A stretch of DNA of 64,000 bases from Desulfobulbaceae bacterium (GTDB lineage: Bacteria; Desulfobacterota; Desulfobulbia; Desulfobulbales; Desulfobulbaceae): NCBI GenBank assembly GCA_015489765.1, contig WFZC01000198.1:21076-85075 (forward strand). Direction: 5' to 3'. Both the position numbers and the translations under genes were made by a program. The notes beneath the pieces are model-generated. The model saw only the letters and a program-made list of their open reading frames with translations, was not told the DNA's origin and did no database searches. Shown in pieces: positions 39,346 to 49,293 of this stretch (position 1 is its first letter; each line of letters starts with the position of its first letter).

Positions 39346-40089
39346 TGATTGAATATCCCGGCTGTCCACATAGGCATAGGCGGAATGTTTGTGGATGGAT
39401 TCAAAACTTTCCACCCCGATGGAGAACCAGCCGATATCGGGGTGGGCCAAGGCCTTCTGGGCCGCCATTCTGACAACGTCTTCGACAAACATGGGGTTGT
39501 TGTAGGCGGTCTCGGTGACAAATTTTTCATCGGGCCGCTTGAGCAGGGCAAACAGGCGGCAGGAACCACAGCTCTCGACCAGCTCGATCAGCTCTTCCAG
39601 CCAGATAAACCTGTTGTTCTTCGGTTCCACCAGCAGACATACCTCGGCCCGTTGATTATGGGCGCCGGCCGCACTTATTTCTTTGGAACAGGGACAAAGG
39701 GTGGTCACCGGTACCTCGACCTTGAGCAGGAGTTGCCGGCTTGGCGCGGTTGATCCGCGAAAGGAGCACTGATATTCCATTAGACTGGCGGTGCCGGTGA
39801 CCGGTGCCTTCCGGGTCAGGAAATAGGGAAACCGCATTTCCATTCCCGCCTGTTCGGCCTGGAGTTGTCTCCGGAGGTTTGCCAACAGTTCCGGAAACAC
39901 CCTGGCATGTATGTCCCGGCTGTACATGGTCAGGATATCGGTAAAGACCGACACACATGACCCTCTCAGGCGGCGGGGCATCCTGGCCTTAAGTGAAATA
40001 GTGGCAATGGTCTGCTGGCGGGCCCCTGTTTTTTCCCGGATGCTGACCGGACAGGTGAAGTTGTTGATACCTACAGCGTCAAGTTTCAT
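39334..40089 (-). CDS. folE2: GTP cyclohydrolase FolE2 (type IB)
   Basis: NNFTCPVSIREK, RGSCVSVFTDIL-like helix, VTTLCPCSKEIS-AAGAHNQRAEV, MFVEDVVR. Confidence 0.9.
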   Translation of the reverse strand: MKLDAVGINNFTCPVSIREKTGARQQTIATISLKARMPRRLRGSCVSVFTDILTMYSRDIHARVFPELLANLRRQLQAEQAGMEMRFPYFLTRKAPVTGTASLMEYQCSFRGSTAPSRQLLLKVEVPVTTLCPCSKEISAAGAHNQRAEVCLLVEPKNNRFIWLEELIELVESCGSCRLFALLKRPDEKFVTETAYNNPMFVEDVVRMAAQKALAHPDIGWFSIGVESFESIHKHSAYAYVDSRDIQSLSP

Positions 40090-40201
40090 GGCCTTCCATT
40101 ACCGTATTTTGATGCCATGCTCAAGAAAAGAAGTCGACCGGTAAAGGAAAAAATGATCGGTGATGGCCCGGTACAGCTTTATTTGAAGGCAGTGATAAAA
40201 T

Positions 40202-40645
40202 ATGGTAGGTTGCATTCTCATGCAGAATGTGGCAGGGGAAAGAGCAACAGGAGTTGAGGTGGCCGGGGACAAGGTTCGCATAGATAAATGGCTATGGGCG
40301 GCCCGATTTTTCAAGACCCGCTCTCTGGCTGCAAGGGCCGTGACCGGGGGACATGTCCATATTAACGGCGCCCGGGTCAAGGCGGCGCGTCCGGTGCAGC
40401 CGGGTGATAGGGTGCACATCAGGCGAGGCGAAGAGGAATTTACCGTTACAGTGCAAGCCCTGAGCGGGAAAAGGGGGCCGGCAAAGGTGGCTGTGACCTT
40501 GTATGAGGAGACGGAAGAATCCATTGCCGCCCGGGAGATCGCCCGGGAAGAGAGACGTTTGATCCGGGCCCGGGCGCCGCGTCCCGACCGGCGGCCGGAT
40601 AAACGGGAACGCAGGCGGATCAGGAAATTTTTACGTAAAGATTAA
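40202..40645 (+). CDS. hslR: S4-domain RNA-binding protein, HSP15-like
   Basis: VRIDKWLWAARFFKTRSLAARAVTGGHVHINGARVK; basic C-terminus. Exact start uncertain. Confidence 0.88.
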   Translation: MVGCILMQNVAGERATGVEVAGDKVRIDKWLWAARFFKTRSLAARAVTGGHVHINGARVKAARPVQPGDRVHIRRGEEEFTVTVQALSGKRGPAKVAVTLYEETEESIAAREIAREERRLIRARAPRPDRRPDKRERRRIRKFLRKD

Positions 40646-40660
40646 CAGTTGAGGGAAATT

Positions 40661-41284
40661 ATGAAAAAGGTGGAACGGGCATTGATCAGCTTGACGGATA
40701 AATCCGGAATCGAGGGGTTTGCCAGGGCATTGACCGAGCTTGGCGTGGAAATTCTTTCCACCGGCGGCACGGCGAAAAAGATGCGTGATGCCGGGGTTGA
40801 AGTAACGGATGTGGCGGATTTCACTGGATTTCCCGAGATGCTCGATGGCCGGGTCAAAACCCTGCATCCCCTGGTCCATGGCGGCATCCTCAACCAACGG
40901 GACAATCCGGACCATCAGAAACAGTGCCAGGAGCATGGCATTCGCGATATCGATATTGTTGCGGTCAACCTGTATGCCTTTGAAAAAACCGTGGCGGATC
41001 CCAACTGCAGCCTGGCCGATGCCATTGAAAATATAGATATTGGCGGGCCGACCCTGCTGCGGGCCTCGGCGAAAAATTTTCGGGATGTGACGGTGATCGT
41101 TGATCCTGCCGATTATGATCAGGTCCTTGCCGAGATTAGAAAGACCGGCAACACGACGTTAAAGACCAGGTTTCGGCTGGCGGTCAAGGTTTTTCAACTG
41201 ACATCCTCCTATGACACCACTATTGCCGACTGGCTTGCCCGGATAGATGTGGATACCAACCCCTATTTTGCAGGAGAAGAATAG
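40661..41284 (+). CDS. Stand-alone IMP cyclohydrolase (PurH N-terminal domain only)
   Basis: [69 protein letters not shown]; ends after about 208 aa without the AICAR transformylase domain. Confidence 0.92.
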   Translation: MKKVERALISLTDKSGIEGFARALTELGVEILSTGGTAKKMRDAGVEVTDVADFTGFPEMLDGRVKTLHPLVHGGILNQRDNPDHQKQCQEHGIRDIDIVAVNLYAFEKTVADPNCSLADAIENIDIGGPTLLRASAKNFRDVTVIVDPADYDQVLAEIRKTGNTTLKTRFRLAVKVFQLTSSYDTTIADWLARIDVDTNPYFAGEE

Positions 41285-41287
41285 AAA

Positions 41288-41863
41288 ATGTTGAAAATGG
41301 CGGTGTTGTTGTCTGGCAGCGGCAGGACTCTGGACAATTTTCATGAGCGTATTCAGGCAGGGAGCCTGCAGGCGGAAATACAGGTGGTTGTCTCCAGCGC
41401 GGCTGATGCCCTTGGGCTGGAGAAGGCCCGTGGCTATGGCTATCCGGCCTTCCATGCTGTCGGCAATCCCGCCGTAAACGAGATCCTTGGCCGTTATGAC
41501 ATCGAGTTAATTGCGCTTGCAGGTTATCTCAAGTTGTATCAACCGCCGCCGCACCTGTCCAGGGCGGTCCTCAATATTCATCCTTCGTTGATTCCAGCCT
41601 TCTGCGGACACGGGTTTTATGGCCATCATGTCCATGAAGCTGTCAAGGCGAGGGGGTGCAAGGTCAGCGGTTGCACGGTCCATTTTGCCAATGAGGTCTA
41701 TGACGAGGGGCCGATTGTTGTTCAGAAATGTGTGGCCCTGGAGGATACCGATACCCCCGATGATATTGCCGACAAGGTTTTTGCCAGGGAGTGCGAGGCC
41801 TTTCCCGAAGCCATCAACATGGTTGATTACAAGGGGATCGATTATTTTTGGGACCGGGCCTGA
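41288..41863 (+). CDS. purN: Phosphoribosylglycinamide formyltransferase
   Basis: VLLSGSGRTLDNF, LAGYLKLY, VLNIHPSLIPAFCGHGFYGHHVHEAV, VSGCTVHFANEVYDEGPIV. Confidence 0.88.
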   Translation: MLKMAVLLSGSGRTLDNFHERIQAGSLQAEIQVVVSSAADALGLEKARGYGYPAFHAVGNPAVNEILGRYDIELIALAGYLKLYQPPPHLSRAVLNIHPSLIPAFCGHGFYGHHVHEAVKARGCKVSGCTVHFANEVYDEGPIVVQKCVALEDTDTPDDIADKVFARECEAFPEAINMVDYKGIDYFWDRA

Positions 41864-41944
41864 AATTTTTTATCTTCATTCAACAGGGAATTGCTCCCAA
41901 GCCACAACGAGGCCTCCTCTTTACTGGTGCACAAGGTGACCGCA

Positions 41945-42484
41945 ATGACAACCCAGACCATAATGACCGCCCGCGACATAGACCGCAGCCTTGACCGGAT
42001 CAGTCTTGAGATACTGGAAAAAAATCATGGTATCGATGAGTTGGCCATCGTTGGTATTCATACCGGTGGTGTCTTTCTCGCTGAACGGATTCATCGAAAA
42101 ATTCTTGTCCGTGAACAGGGTGACATGCCGCTTGGCGCCCTTGATATCACCCTGTACCGGGACGACTGGAGTCTGGTTTCCCAGAATCCCATTGTGCGGA
42201 CAACGGATATCGGATTTAATGTGGATAACCGCCGGGTGGTGCTGGTGGATGATGTCATTTTTACCGGTCGAACAATTCGGGCGGCCATGGATGCGATCAT
42301 GGATTACGGCCGCCCGCTTTCCATTCAGCTGGCGGTACTGATTGATCGCGGCGGCAGGGAACTGCCCATTGGACCCGATTACGTCGGCTTGTACGTCAGC
42401 GCCGAGGATGGTGAGCAGGTGGATGTCCTGCTCGATGAAAAGGGCGGCCGTGACGAAGTTGTCCTGCATGGGCCCGAAGCCTGA
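41945..42484 (+). CDS. pyrR: Bifunctional pyr operon regulator/uracil phosphoribosyltransferase-type protein
   Basis: GVFLAERIH, LDITLYRDDW, VVLVDDVIFTGRTIRAAMDAI, ELPIGPDYVG. Confidence 0.92.
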   Translation: MTTQTIMTARDIDRSLDRISLEILEKNHGIDELAIVGIHTGGVFLAERIHRKILVREQGDMPLGALDITLYRDDWSLVSQNPIVRTTDIGFNVDNRRVVLVDDVIFTGRTIRAAMDAIMDYGRPLSIQLAVLIDRGGRELPIGPDYVGLYVSAEDGEQVDVLLDEKGGRDEVVLHGPEA

Positions 42485-42485
42485 C

Positions 42486-43931
42486 ATGGCTGCGACAACC
42501 GCCTCTTCCCGGCCCAGGGACCTGGCCGCTGTCTGCCGCCGGGTGCGGGAAAAGTCGGAAAGTTACGAAAAATACAATTTCAGCAGTAAGTTCAATGAGT
42601 TTTTAAAGGCATTTTTTGATCTGGCCCAGGAGTTTGATTCCCTCGAGGATTTTTACCGGATCTGTGTGGCCGTGCCGCTGGAGATGACGGAGCTGGCAAG
42701 CGCTCTGTATCTCAGGCAAAAGGGCGAACAATCGCTGTTGCTTGCCTGTGACAGTGAACATGGGATCCCGGCCGAGCCGGTGGTTGCCGATCAGGCGATC
42801 CGTCTGCAGGATTTTCCATACGAAACCGGGGACAAGTATGTTGTCCCTATCTGCAGCAAACAGCCACAATCCGTTGTCCTGAAGGCAGCAGCGGATGATG
42901 GAGAACAGGGCGTGGAGTCCCTGCCGGAAGAGCAAGGTTTTTGCGGCATGGGCCGGCTTCTCGGTATGTTTGCCGTTGGACCATTGACCGCGCTTTCTGA
43001 CTCGGACAAGTTTTTCTTTGTCAAGTATGTCAACAGGATAGGATTTAATCTGGATAATCGCCTCATCGCCCGCCAGAATATTGATCATCTCAAGTTCATC
43101 AATTCCCTTGTCATGGACATAGAGCACAATGTTATTGTGCCAAACATGTATTTCCTCCATCTGTTTAACCAGTTGAAGAAGAAGATTGTTGAGCTGCACC
43201 ACCTTGAAGAAACGTTAACAAAGGCATTATCCACTGACGGGGACGAGGCCGATCATAAGGGATGTATCAAAGAATGCAGCAGGATCCGGGAAGAACTGCT
43301 GGGCTATCATCAGGAACTGGTCAAGCATCATGCCAATATCAGTCTGTTTCTGGAAAGTCTGTTCAGACGTGAACATTTCCAGAAAGGGCATCTAGTTCTC
43401 CATCCAAAACGCTGTTTTGTGGAAAAGGAGATTATTCTTCCCCAGCTCGAACATTATACCACCCGTCTCAGGGCGGCCGGTATAACGGTGGAACGTCCGG
43501 ACAACATGCTGGACGAGGAGTTCCAGATCATGGTGGATATCGGCCTGCTGGCCCAGGTGTATGCCAACCTGTTTTCCAACGCCGCCAAATATACCCGCGA
43601 GATCAGGACCAGTGACGGGGTCTCCCGGAAGGCTATTGCCTATGGTCGTGAAATAGTAAATGATTTTCCAGAGCCGGGCCGACAGGGAATAAAGTTTAAT
43701 GTCTTTACCACCGGCCCCACCTTTTCCGATGAAGAGGGCAAGGCCCTTTTCCTTGAGGGCAGGCGTGGCCCGGGGTGTGAAAACATCCCCGGCACCGGTC
43801 ATGGGCTCTCCTTTATTCGGCATGTGATCGAGCTGCACGGCGGCACTGTCGGGTATGAGAGCACTCCGGAGGGCAACAATTTTTATTTTATCCTGCCTGT
43901 GGGCTCGCCGGATCGTCAGGATCCTTCCTGA
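42486..43931 (+). CDS. Sensor histidine kinase-like protein
   Basis: C-terminal HATPase: LLAQVYANLFSNAAKYT, GCENIPGTGHGLSFIRHVIELHGGTVGYES; start MAATTAS at 42486. Confidence 0.82.
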   Translation: MAATTASSRPRDLAAVCRRVREKSESYEKYNFSSKFNEFLKAFFDLAQEFDSLEDFYRICVAVPLEMTELASALYLRQKGEQSLLLACDSEHGIPAEPVVADQAIRLQDFPYETGDKYVVPICSKQPQSVVLKAAADDGEQGVESLPEEQGFCGMGRLLGMFAVGPLTALSDSDKFFFVKYVNRIGFNLDNRLIARQNIDHLKFINSLVMDIEHNVIVPNMYFLHLFNQLKKKIVELHHLEETLTKALSTDGDEADHKGCIKECSRIREELLGYHQELVKHHANISLFLESLFRREHFQKGHLVLHPKRCFVEKEIILPQLEHYTTRLRAAGITVERPDNMLDEEFQIMVDIGLLAQVYANLFSNAAKYTREIRTSDGVSRKAIAYGREIVNDFPEPGRQGIKFNVFTTGPTFSDEEGKALFLEGRRGPGCENIPGTGHGLSFIRHVIELHGGTVGYESTPEGNNFYFILPVGSPDRQDPS

Positions 43932-43980
43932 ACCCCTGTAAAATTCCGATTGTCGGAAGCAACATTTTGTTCATTATTCC

Positions 43981-45072
43981 ATGAATCAGGCACCTCTTAT
44001 TGTCCACACTGACTGGTCCCGAAGCTGGGGCGGCCAGGAAATACGGACATTGACGGAACTGCGTGCCATGAAGGTGCATGGATTTCGGGTTGGGTTGATC
44101 GTGCGCAAGGGCGCAGAACTGGCCGCGCGGGCACGGGCAGAGGGGATACCGGTTTATTTTATTGATTTTTCGTCAAAATTTAATGTGGTAGCCTGGCGGG
44201 AGCTCTATCGACTGTTCAGACGTCTCCGGCCGGCGGTCCTCAATACCCATTCTTCGGAGGACTCCTGGATGGCCGGTTGTGTGGCCCGGCTCTGCCATGT
44301 GCCACTGGTTATCAGGACCAGGCATGTGCTGGCCCCCATATCCAGCTCGCTTAGTTATAATCTCTTTGCCGATGTCATCTTTGCCTGCAGTGAATCCATT
44401 GGCCGACAGCTCACCGACCAGGGGGTCACGCCGGCGAAAATAGTTGTTCAGTCAACCGGTATCGATGAACGCCGTTTCCGTTTTTCCGAACAGGACCGGA
44501 AACAAATAAGAGAAAAGTATCAGATCGGCCCGGATGATATCCTGGTGGGCAATGTGGCCTTTATCCGCCACTACAAGGGTCATGATTTTATTGTTCGTAC
44601 AGCAGCGAAGATGCCGGAAAATTTTAAATTCATGATTGTCGGCGGCGGTGATGACCTGCCGCTTCTGCAACAGAGCATTGAGCGGGCCGGAGTTGGGGAT
44701 CGTTTTATTCTGCCCGGGCACAGGGAAGACCCCGAACGATTTTTTTCCGCTATGGATATGATCTTTTTTTCCTCATACGAGGGTGAGGGGATCTCCCAGT
44801 CCTTTATCCAGGGGCTGCTCTACGGACTGCCCCTGCTGACCTGTAAAACCCCTTCGCTGATGGAACCCCTTGCCCTGGTGGAGAAGTACCGCGTTGTTGA
44901 CTATGGCGATACCGAAGATGCCGCCCGCAAGCTGCTGGAACTGGCAGATGATCTGCAACATGATGCCGCTGATGTCGAGCGGCAGCGGCAGGCCATTGCC
45001 GAAAAGTATGGCTTGCAGACCATGATCAGAACCATTCTCTCGGTCTATGAGGAGCACGGTATTGCCCTCTAG
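43981..45072 (+). CDS. Glycosyltransferase family 4
   Basis: HTDWSRSWGGQEIRTLTE, NTHSSEDSW, STGIDERRF, FFSSYEGEGISQSFIQGLLYGLPLL. Confidence 0.92.
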   Translation: MNQAPLIVHTDWSRSWGGQEIRTLTELRAMKVHGFRVGLIVRKGAELAARARAEGIPVYFIDFSSKFNVVAWRELYRLFRRLRPAVLNTHSSEDSWMAGCVARLCHVPLVIRTRHVLAPISSSLSYNLFADVIFACSESIGRQLTDQGVTPAKIVVQSTGIDERRFRFSEQDRKQIREKYQIGPDDILVGNVAFIRHYKGHDFIVRTAAKMPENFKFMIVGGGDDLPLLQQSIERAGVGDRFILPGHREDPERFFSAMDMIFFSSYEGEGISQSFIQGLLYGLPLLTCKTPSLMEPLALVEKYRVVDYGDTEDAARKLLELADDLQHDAADVERQRQAIAEKYGLQTMIRTILSVYEEHGIAL

Positions 45073-45115
45073 GCGACAGAAACCAGGCCCGAAGGGACAG
45101 GCCGGACATCATGGG

Positions 45116-47368
45116 ATGGAACTTCTTGCCCCGGCCGGCAGCTTTGCGGCCTTTGAAGCGGCGCTTGAGCAGGGGGCGGATGCAATTTATGTCGGGGCGC
45201 CGGGATTCAATGCCCGGGCGCTCAGTCGTGATTTCTCCTTTGGCGAGATCGACTCCATGGTTAGACAGGCCCATGACCAGGGAGTGAAACTCTATATCGC
45301 CATGAACAGCCTGGTCAAGGAAGATGAATTACCTGCCGCCATAGAGGCCCTGTCCTGTTTCCGGCAGATTGGAGTCGATGCCCTTATCCTTCAGGACCTT
45401 GGTCTGCTCCACATCGCCCGTACCTGGTTTCCCGAGCTTGTTCTGCACGCCTCGACCCTGATGTCGGTGCATAATTCCCTGGCCGCTGAAGCGCTGAGGC
45501 GCCTTGGTTGTGAGCGGGTGGTTCTGGCCCGGGAGTTGACCATTGACGAGATGGCCGAAATTGCCGGCAGGACAGAGGCTGAAATAGAAGTGTTTGTCCA
45601 TGGCGCCATGTGTTTTTCCTATTCGGGCCTCTGTATGTTTTCCAGCCTGCACGGCGGCAGGTCCAGCCTGCGGGGCCAGTGTGTGCAGCCATGCAGGCGC
45701 CATTATTCCTGGATGAAACCAGGACGTACCGGCAAAAAACAGGGGCTTGCCTCGTATCCCTTTTCCATGAATGATCTTTGCGGTGTTGATCTGTTGCCCG
45801 AGTTGGAGAAGGCCGGTGTGGGCTGTTTGAAGATCGAAGGCCGGATGAAAAGCGCTCAGTATGTCGCCAACACCGTGGCCGCTTATCGTCTGGCCCTGGA
45901 CAGTCTCGATGGGTCCGATGAGGAACAGGAAAAGGTCCTGCGAGAGGCGCACCGGCTCCTTGATGCGGCCATGGCCAGAAAACGTTCCAGCGGCTATATG
46001 CTCTCCCCGCAGCCAGCAGGGGCAATTTCTCCCGGGATTTCAGGAAACAGCGGCCGCTTTCTGGGCAGGATCACCGGGGTTCGCAGGCAGAGGTCCGGGC
46101 AGGGAAAACAGGGCAAGTATCTGCGGTTGGTACTGGCAGCCCCGGTTTCCGAGGGAGATCGGTTGCGTCTGCACCATGAAAAAACAGGCGAGCGGGCCAG
46201 TTTTACCCTGCGGTTTATGACTGTTGACGGCCGCAGGAGCAAAAGCGCTGCCAGCGGCAGCGCCGTGGAAATAGGGTTGCCTGACCGGATAAGAGGAGTT
46301 GGGCACGATTTCCGGGGCAGCCTCTTTCAGGTCGATGTCAGGGCAAGGATTGTGGCCGAACGGTTCGGGCAGCGAAGGCGCCGCAAACTTGCTGGTCGAA
46401 AAGTAGAGCCGGACCGGAGGCTCGTGGAGCGAATCATTGGCCATCTCTGTTGGCGGCAGGACCGTACTCGGGAGAGACAAACCGGCAAGGGACATACGGG
46501 CAGGCGGTTTGCGGCCAGGGGCAGGCGGCAGGGGCCGGGCGAGCTGCCCTGGTGGGTTGTTCTGGGCTCTATTTCCGGGCTGCGGCAAAGGCTGCCGGTG
46601 CGGCCTGCCCGTATAATCCTGCCGCTGTCGCGGGAAAATATGCGCGATCTTGAACGTCCGGGACTAAAGAAAAAAAAATACCGGTCCCGGATCATCTGGC
46701 GTCTGCCGCCGATAGTGCCTGAGTCTGAACTCCCCTGGTATGAACAACAGGTAGAAACTCTGCTTGCAGCAGGATACTCCTGTTTTGATCTGGGCCATTT
46801 CAGTCAGTACGGGTTGTTTTCTTCCGTAGGGCGACAGGAGAGGCGATGGCTGGAATTGTCTGGTCATTACACCCTTAATCTGCTTAATTCAGCGGCCCTT
46901 GCAGCGGTCTCTGCCCTGGGTTTTCGCCGGGCACTGTTTTCCCTGGAAACAGAGGCAGGAAACCTGGCGGCAGCGCTTGCCCATTTCAGGAACCGGCAGG
47001 GCCGGATAGGGAAGAAACATGGAGGCCGCAGGCCGGGGCTGAAGGTTGGGCTCTATGTTTATGGCCGGCCGCCCCTGTTTACGGCCCGACTGGACAGCGA
47101 GCATTTTCAGTATCGAAAAATTTTTGTCAGTCCACACCAGGAAGAGTTCACCCTTGAGCATCGGCAGGGGCTTACCCTGGCAAGATCCCTGATTCCCTTT
47201 TCCCTGCTGTCATGGCAGGATGAGCTTCAGAAGAGCGGTGTTGATTATCTGCTTTTGGACCTGTCCGGCGGGCCGGTGAAAAAGGAAGCACCCCTGGTCG
47301 GCACCCTTCTTGCCGGCAGCCGGAAAATGCGCGTGCTCTCCGGGAACTTTCATTCCACCCTGGTATGA
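45116..47368 (+). CDS. U32 family peptidase
   Basis: MELLAPAGSFAAFEAALEQGADAIYVGAPGFNAR; FVHGAMCFSYSGLCMFSSLHGGRSSLRGQCVQPCRR; LKIEGRMKSAQYVA. Confidence 0.92.
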   Translation: MELLAPAGSFAAFEAALEQGADAIYVGAPGFNARALSRDFSFGEIDSMVRQAHDQGVKLYIAMNSLVKEDELPAAIEALSCFRQIGVDALILQDLGLLHIARTWFPELVLHASTLMSVHNSLAAEALRRLGCERVVLARELTIDEMAEIAGRTEAEIEVFVHGAMCFSYSGLCMFSSLHGGRSSLRGQCVQPCRRHYSWMKPGRTGKKQGLASYPFSMNDLCGVDLLPELEKAGVGCLKIEGRMKSAQYVANTVAAYRLALDSLDGSDEEQEKVLREAHRLLDAAMARKRSSGYMLSPQPAGAISPGISGNSGRFLGRITGVRRQRSGQGKQGKYLRLVLAAPVSEGDRLRLHHEKTGERASFTLRFMTVDGRRSKSAASGSAVEIGLPDRIRGVGHDFRGSLFQVDVRARIVAERFGQRRRRKLAGRKVEPDRRLVERIIGHLCWRQDRTRERQTGKGHTGRRFAARGRRQGPGELPWWVVLGSISGLRQRLPVRPARIILPLSRENMRDLERPGLKKKKYRSRIIWRLPPIVPESELPWYEQQVETLLAAGYSCFDLGHFSQYGLFSSVGRQERRWLELSGHYTLNLLNSAALAAVSALGFRRALFSLETEAGNLAAALAHFRNRQGRIGKKHGGRRPGLKVGLYVYGRPPLFTARLDSEHFQYRKIFVSPHQEEFTLEHRQGLTLARSLIPFSLLSWQDELQKSGVDYLLLDLSGGPVKKEAPLVGTLLAGSRKMRVLSGNFHSTLV

Positions 47369-47502
47369 TTTCTCCCATGCTTGACAAAGCAAAAGCGGTT
47401 GACTACTACTGTAGGTTTTTTGGCAATTTCCGTCACGCTGGAAATTGCAAGAGAGTTGCAAGAGAGCGGGCCGGTTTCGGGACAGGTGACAGTAAAAAAA
47501 TC

Positions 47503-49233
47503 ATGACCAACAGGGAAATCATATCCAGGCTGTACCAGGTGCTGGCCCCCTATCGCGGTAAACTCATCATCGCCATGGTGGGGATGGTCATTGTCGCCGG
47601 GTTCAATGCGGCCCAGGCCTATATGGTCAAACCGCTTCTCGATGAGATCTTTGTCAACAAGGACAGGGTATTGCTCAACATTCTTCCTCTGGCCCTGCTG
47701 GCGTTGTTTCTAATCAAGGGAGTTTTTTATTTCATCTATTCCTACCTGCTTGAATGGGTGGGCCAGTGCGTGATCAGGGACCTGCGCAATACCCTGTATC
47801 AACATATAAACCGGTTGTCCCTGTCCTTTTTTCACAAAATGCCCACCGGGGAACTGATCTCAAGGATAATGAATGATGTCGCCATGCTGCAGGGAGCGGT
47901 TTCCCATGCCCTGATCCGGGTATTGCGGGATTTTTTTTCAGTGGTCGGCCTGTTGGGGGTCATCTTTATCATGGATTGGCGTCTGGCCCTGATGTCCATG
48001 ATTATCCTGCCCCTGGCCATTGTCCCCATTATCATCTTCGGAAAAAAGTTTCGCCAGGTTTCCACCCGCTACCAGAAAAGCATCGGCAAGGCGACCAATA
48101 TCCTGCATGAGACCATCGGCGGGGCCAGGATCGTCAAGGCTTTCTGCATGGAAAAGGCGGAAGAGAAGAGATTTGCCGGCCAGATTCAACATCTTTTCAA
48201 TACCCTGATGACCGAAACCCGCTACCGGTGCCTGTCTCACCCCATGATCGAATTTCTGGGCGGGGTGGCCATGGCCCTGATTATCTGGTTTGGTGGTATG
48301 CAGGTGTTGAAGGGACATTCCACCACCGGTACCTTCATGTCCTTTCTGACCGCTCTTATCATGCTCTATGAACCGATCAAGGGGGTGAGCAAGATTAATT
48401 CCACCATCCAGTCCGGGCTGGCGTCGGCAACCAGGATTTTCAGTCTGCTTGATATTGCCCCTGATATTGTGGAACGGGATGATGCTGTCGAGCTGCCGCT
48501 CTTTCACGATACCATTGAATACCGAAATGTGACCTTTTCCTATGGCGAAGACGAGCCTGTCCTGCACGGGATAAATCTCAAGGTGCGATGCGGTGAGGTA
48601 CTGGCCGTGGTTGGCCCCTCGGGTGGCGGAAAAACAACCCTGGCCAATTTGCTGCCCAGGTTCCATGACGTTGGGGACGGGGCTGTTCTTTTAGATGGCC
48701 ATGACATCCGTGATGTGACCCTGCATTCGCTGCGCAGGCAGATTGCCCTGGTGACCCAGCAGACAATCCTTTTTAATGATACGGTCCGCAATAATATCGG
48801 ATACGGCAGTCCGGACTGCAGTGAAGAAGAGATCAGGCGGGCGGCGGAGGCGGCGTTTGCCCTCAAGTTTATTGAAGAACTGCCCCAGGGCTTTGATACT
48901 GTTATCGGCGAATCCGGGGCGCGATTATCCGGTGGCCAGCGGCAGCGTATCTCCATTGCCCGGGCAATTTTAAAGGACGCGCCCATCCTGGTTCTGGACG
49001 AGGCCACCTCATCCCTTGACACCGAATCCGAGCGCAAGGTGCAAAAGGCCCTGGAAAATCTCATGAAAAACAGGACAACCATTGTCATTGCCCATCGTCT
49101 GTCGACCATTAAAAATGCCGATCGTATTATTGTCATGCAAAATGGCCGGCTGGTGGAAGAGGGCACCCATGAAAATCTTTTGCAGCTTCAGGGGGTGTAC
49201 GAGGGACTGCACTCCATGCAGTATGGTACCTGA
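47503..49233 (+). CDS. msbA: Lipid A/flippase ABC transporter (MsbA-like)
   Basis: Six-TM ABC exporter domain plus VVGPSGGGKTTLANLLPRF, LSGGQRQRISIARAI, LVLDEATSSLD. Start at MTNREIIS. Confidence 0.92.
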   Translation: MTNREIISRLYQVLAPYRGKLIIAMVGMVIVAGFNAAQAYMVKPLLDEIFVNKDRVLLNILPLALLALFLIKGVFYFIYSYLLEWVGQCVIRDLRNTLYQHINRLSLSFFHKMPTGELISRIMNDVAMLQGAVSHALIRVLRDFFSVVGLLGVIFIMDWRLALMSMIILPLAIVPIIIFGKKFRQVSTRYQKSIGKATNILHETIGGARIVKAFCMEKAEEKRFAGQIQHLFNTLMTETRYRCLSHPMIEFLGGVAMALIIWFGGMQVLKGHSTTGTFMSFLTALIMLYEPIKGVSKINSTIQSGLASATRIFSLLDIAPDIVERDDAVELPLFHDTIEYRNVTFSYGEDEPVLHGINLKVRCGEVLAVVGPSGGGKTTLANLLPRFHDVGDGAVLLDGHDIRDVTLHSLRRQIALVTQQTILFNDTVRNNIGYGSPDCSEEEIRRAAEAAFALKFIEELPQGFDTVIGESGARLSGGQRQRISIARAILKDAPILVLDEATSSLDTESERKVQKALENLMKNRTTIVIAHRLSTIKNADRIIVMQNGRLVEEGTHENLLQLQGVYEGLHSMQYGT

Positions 49234-49293
49234 ACTGAGAGCGGACGGAGCAGTGACTGGCCTGCAGACGATGTGACGGCATGGAAGCGAGTT

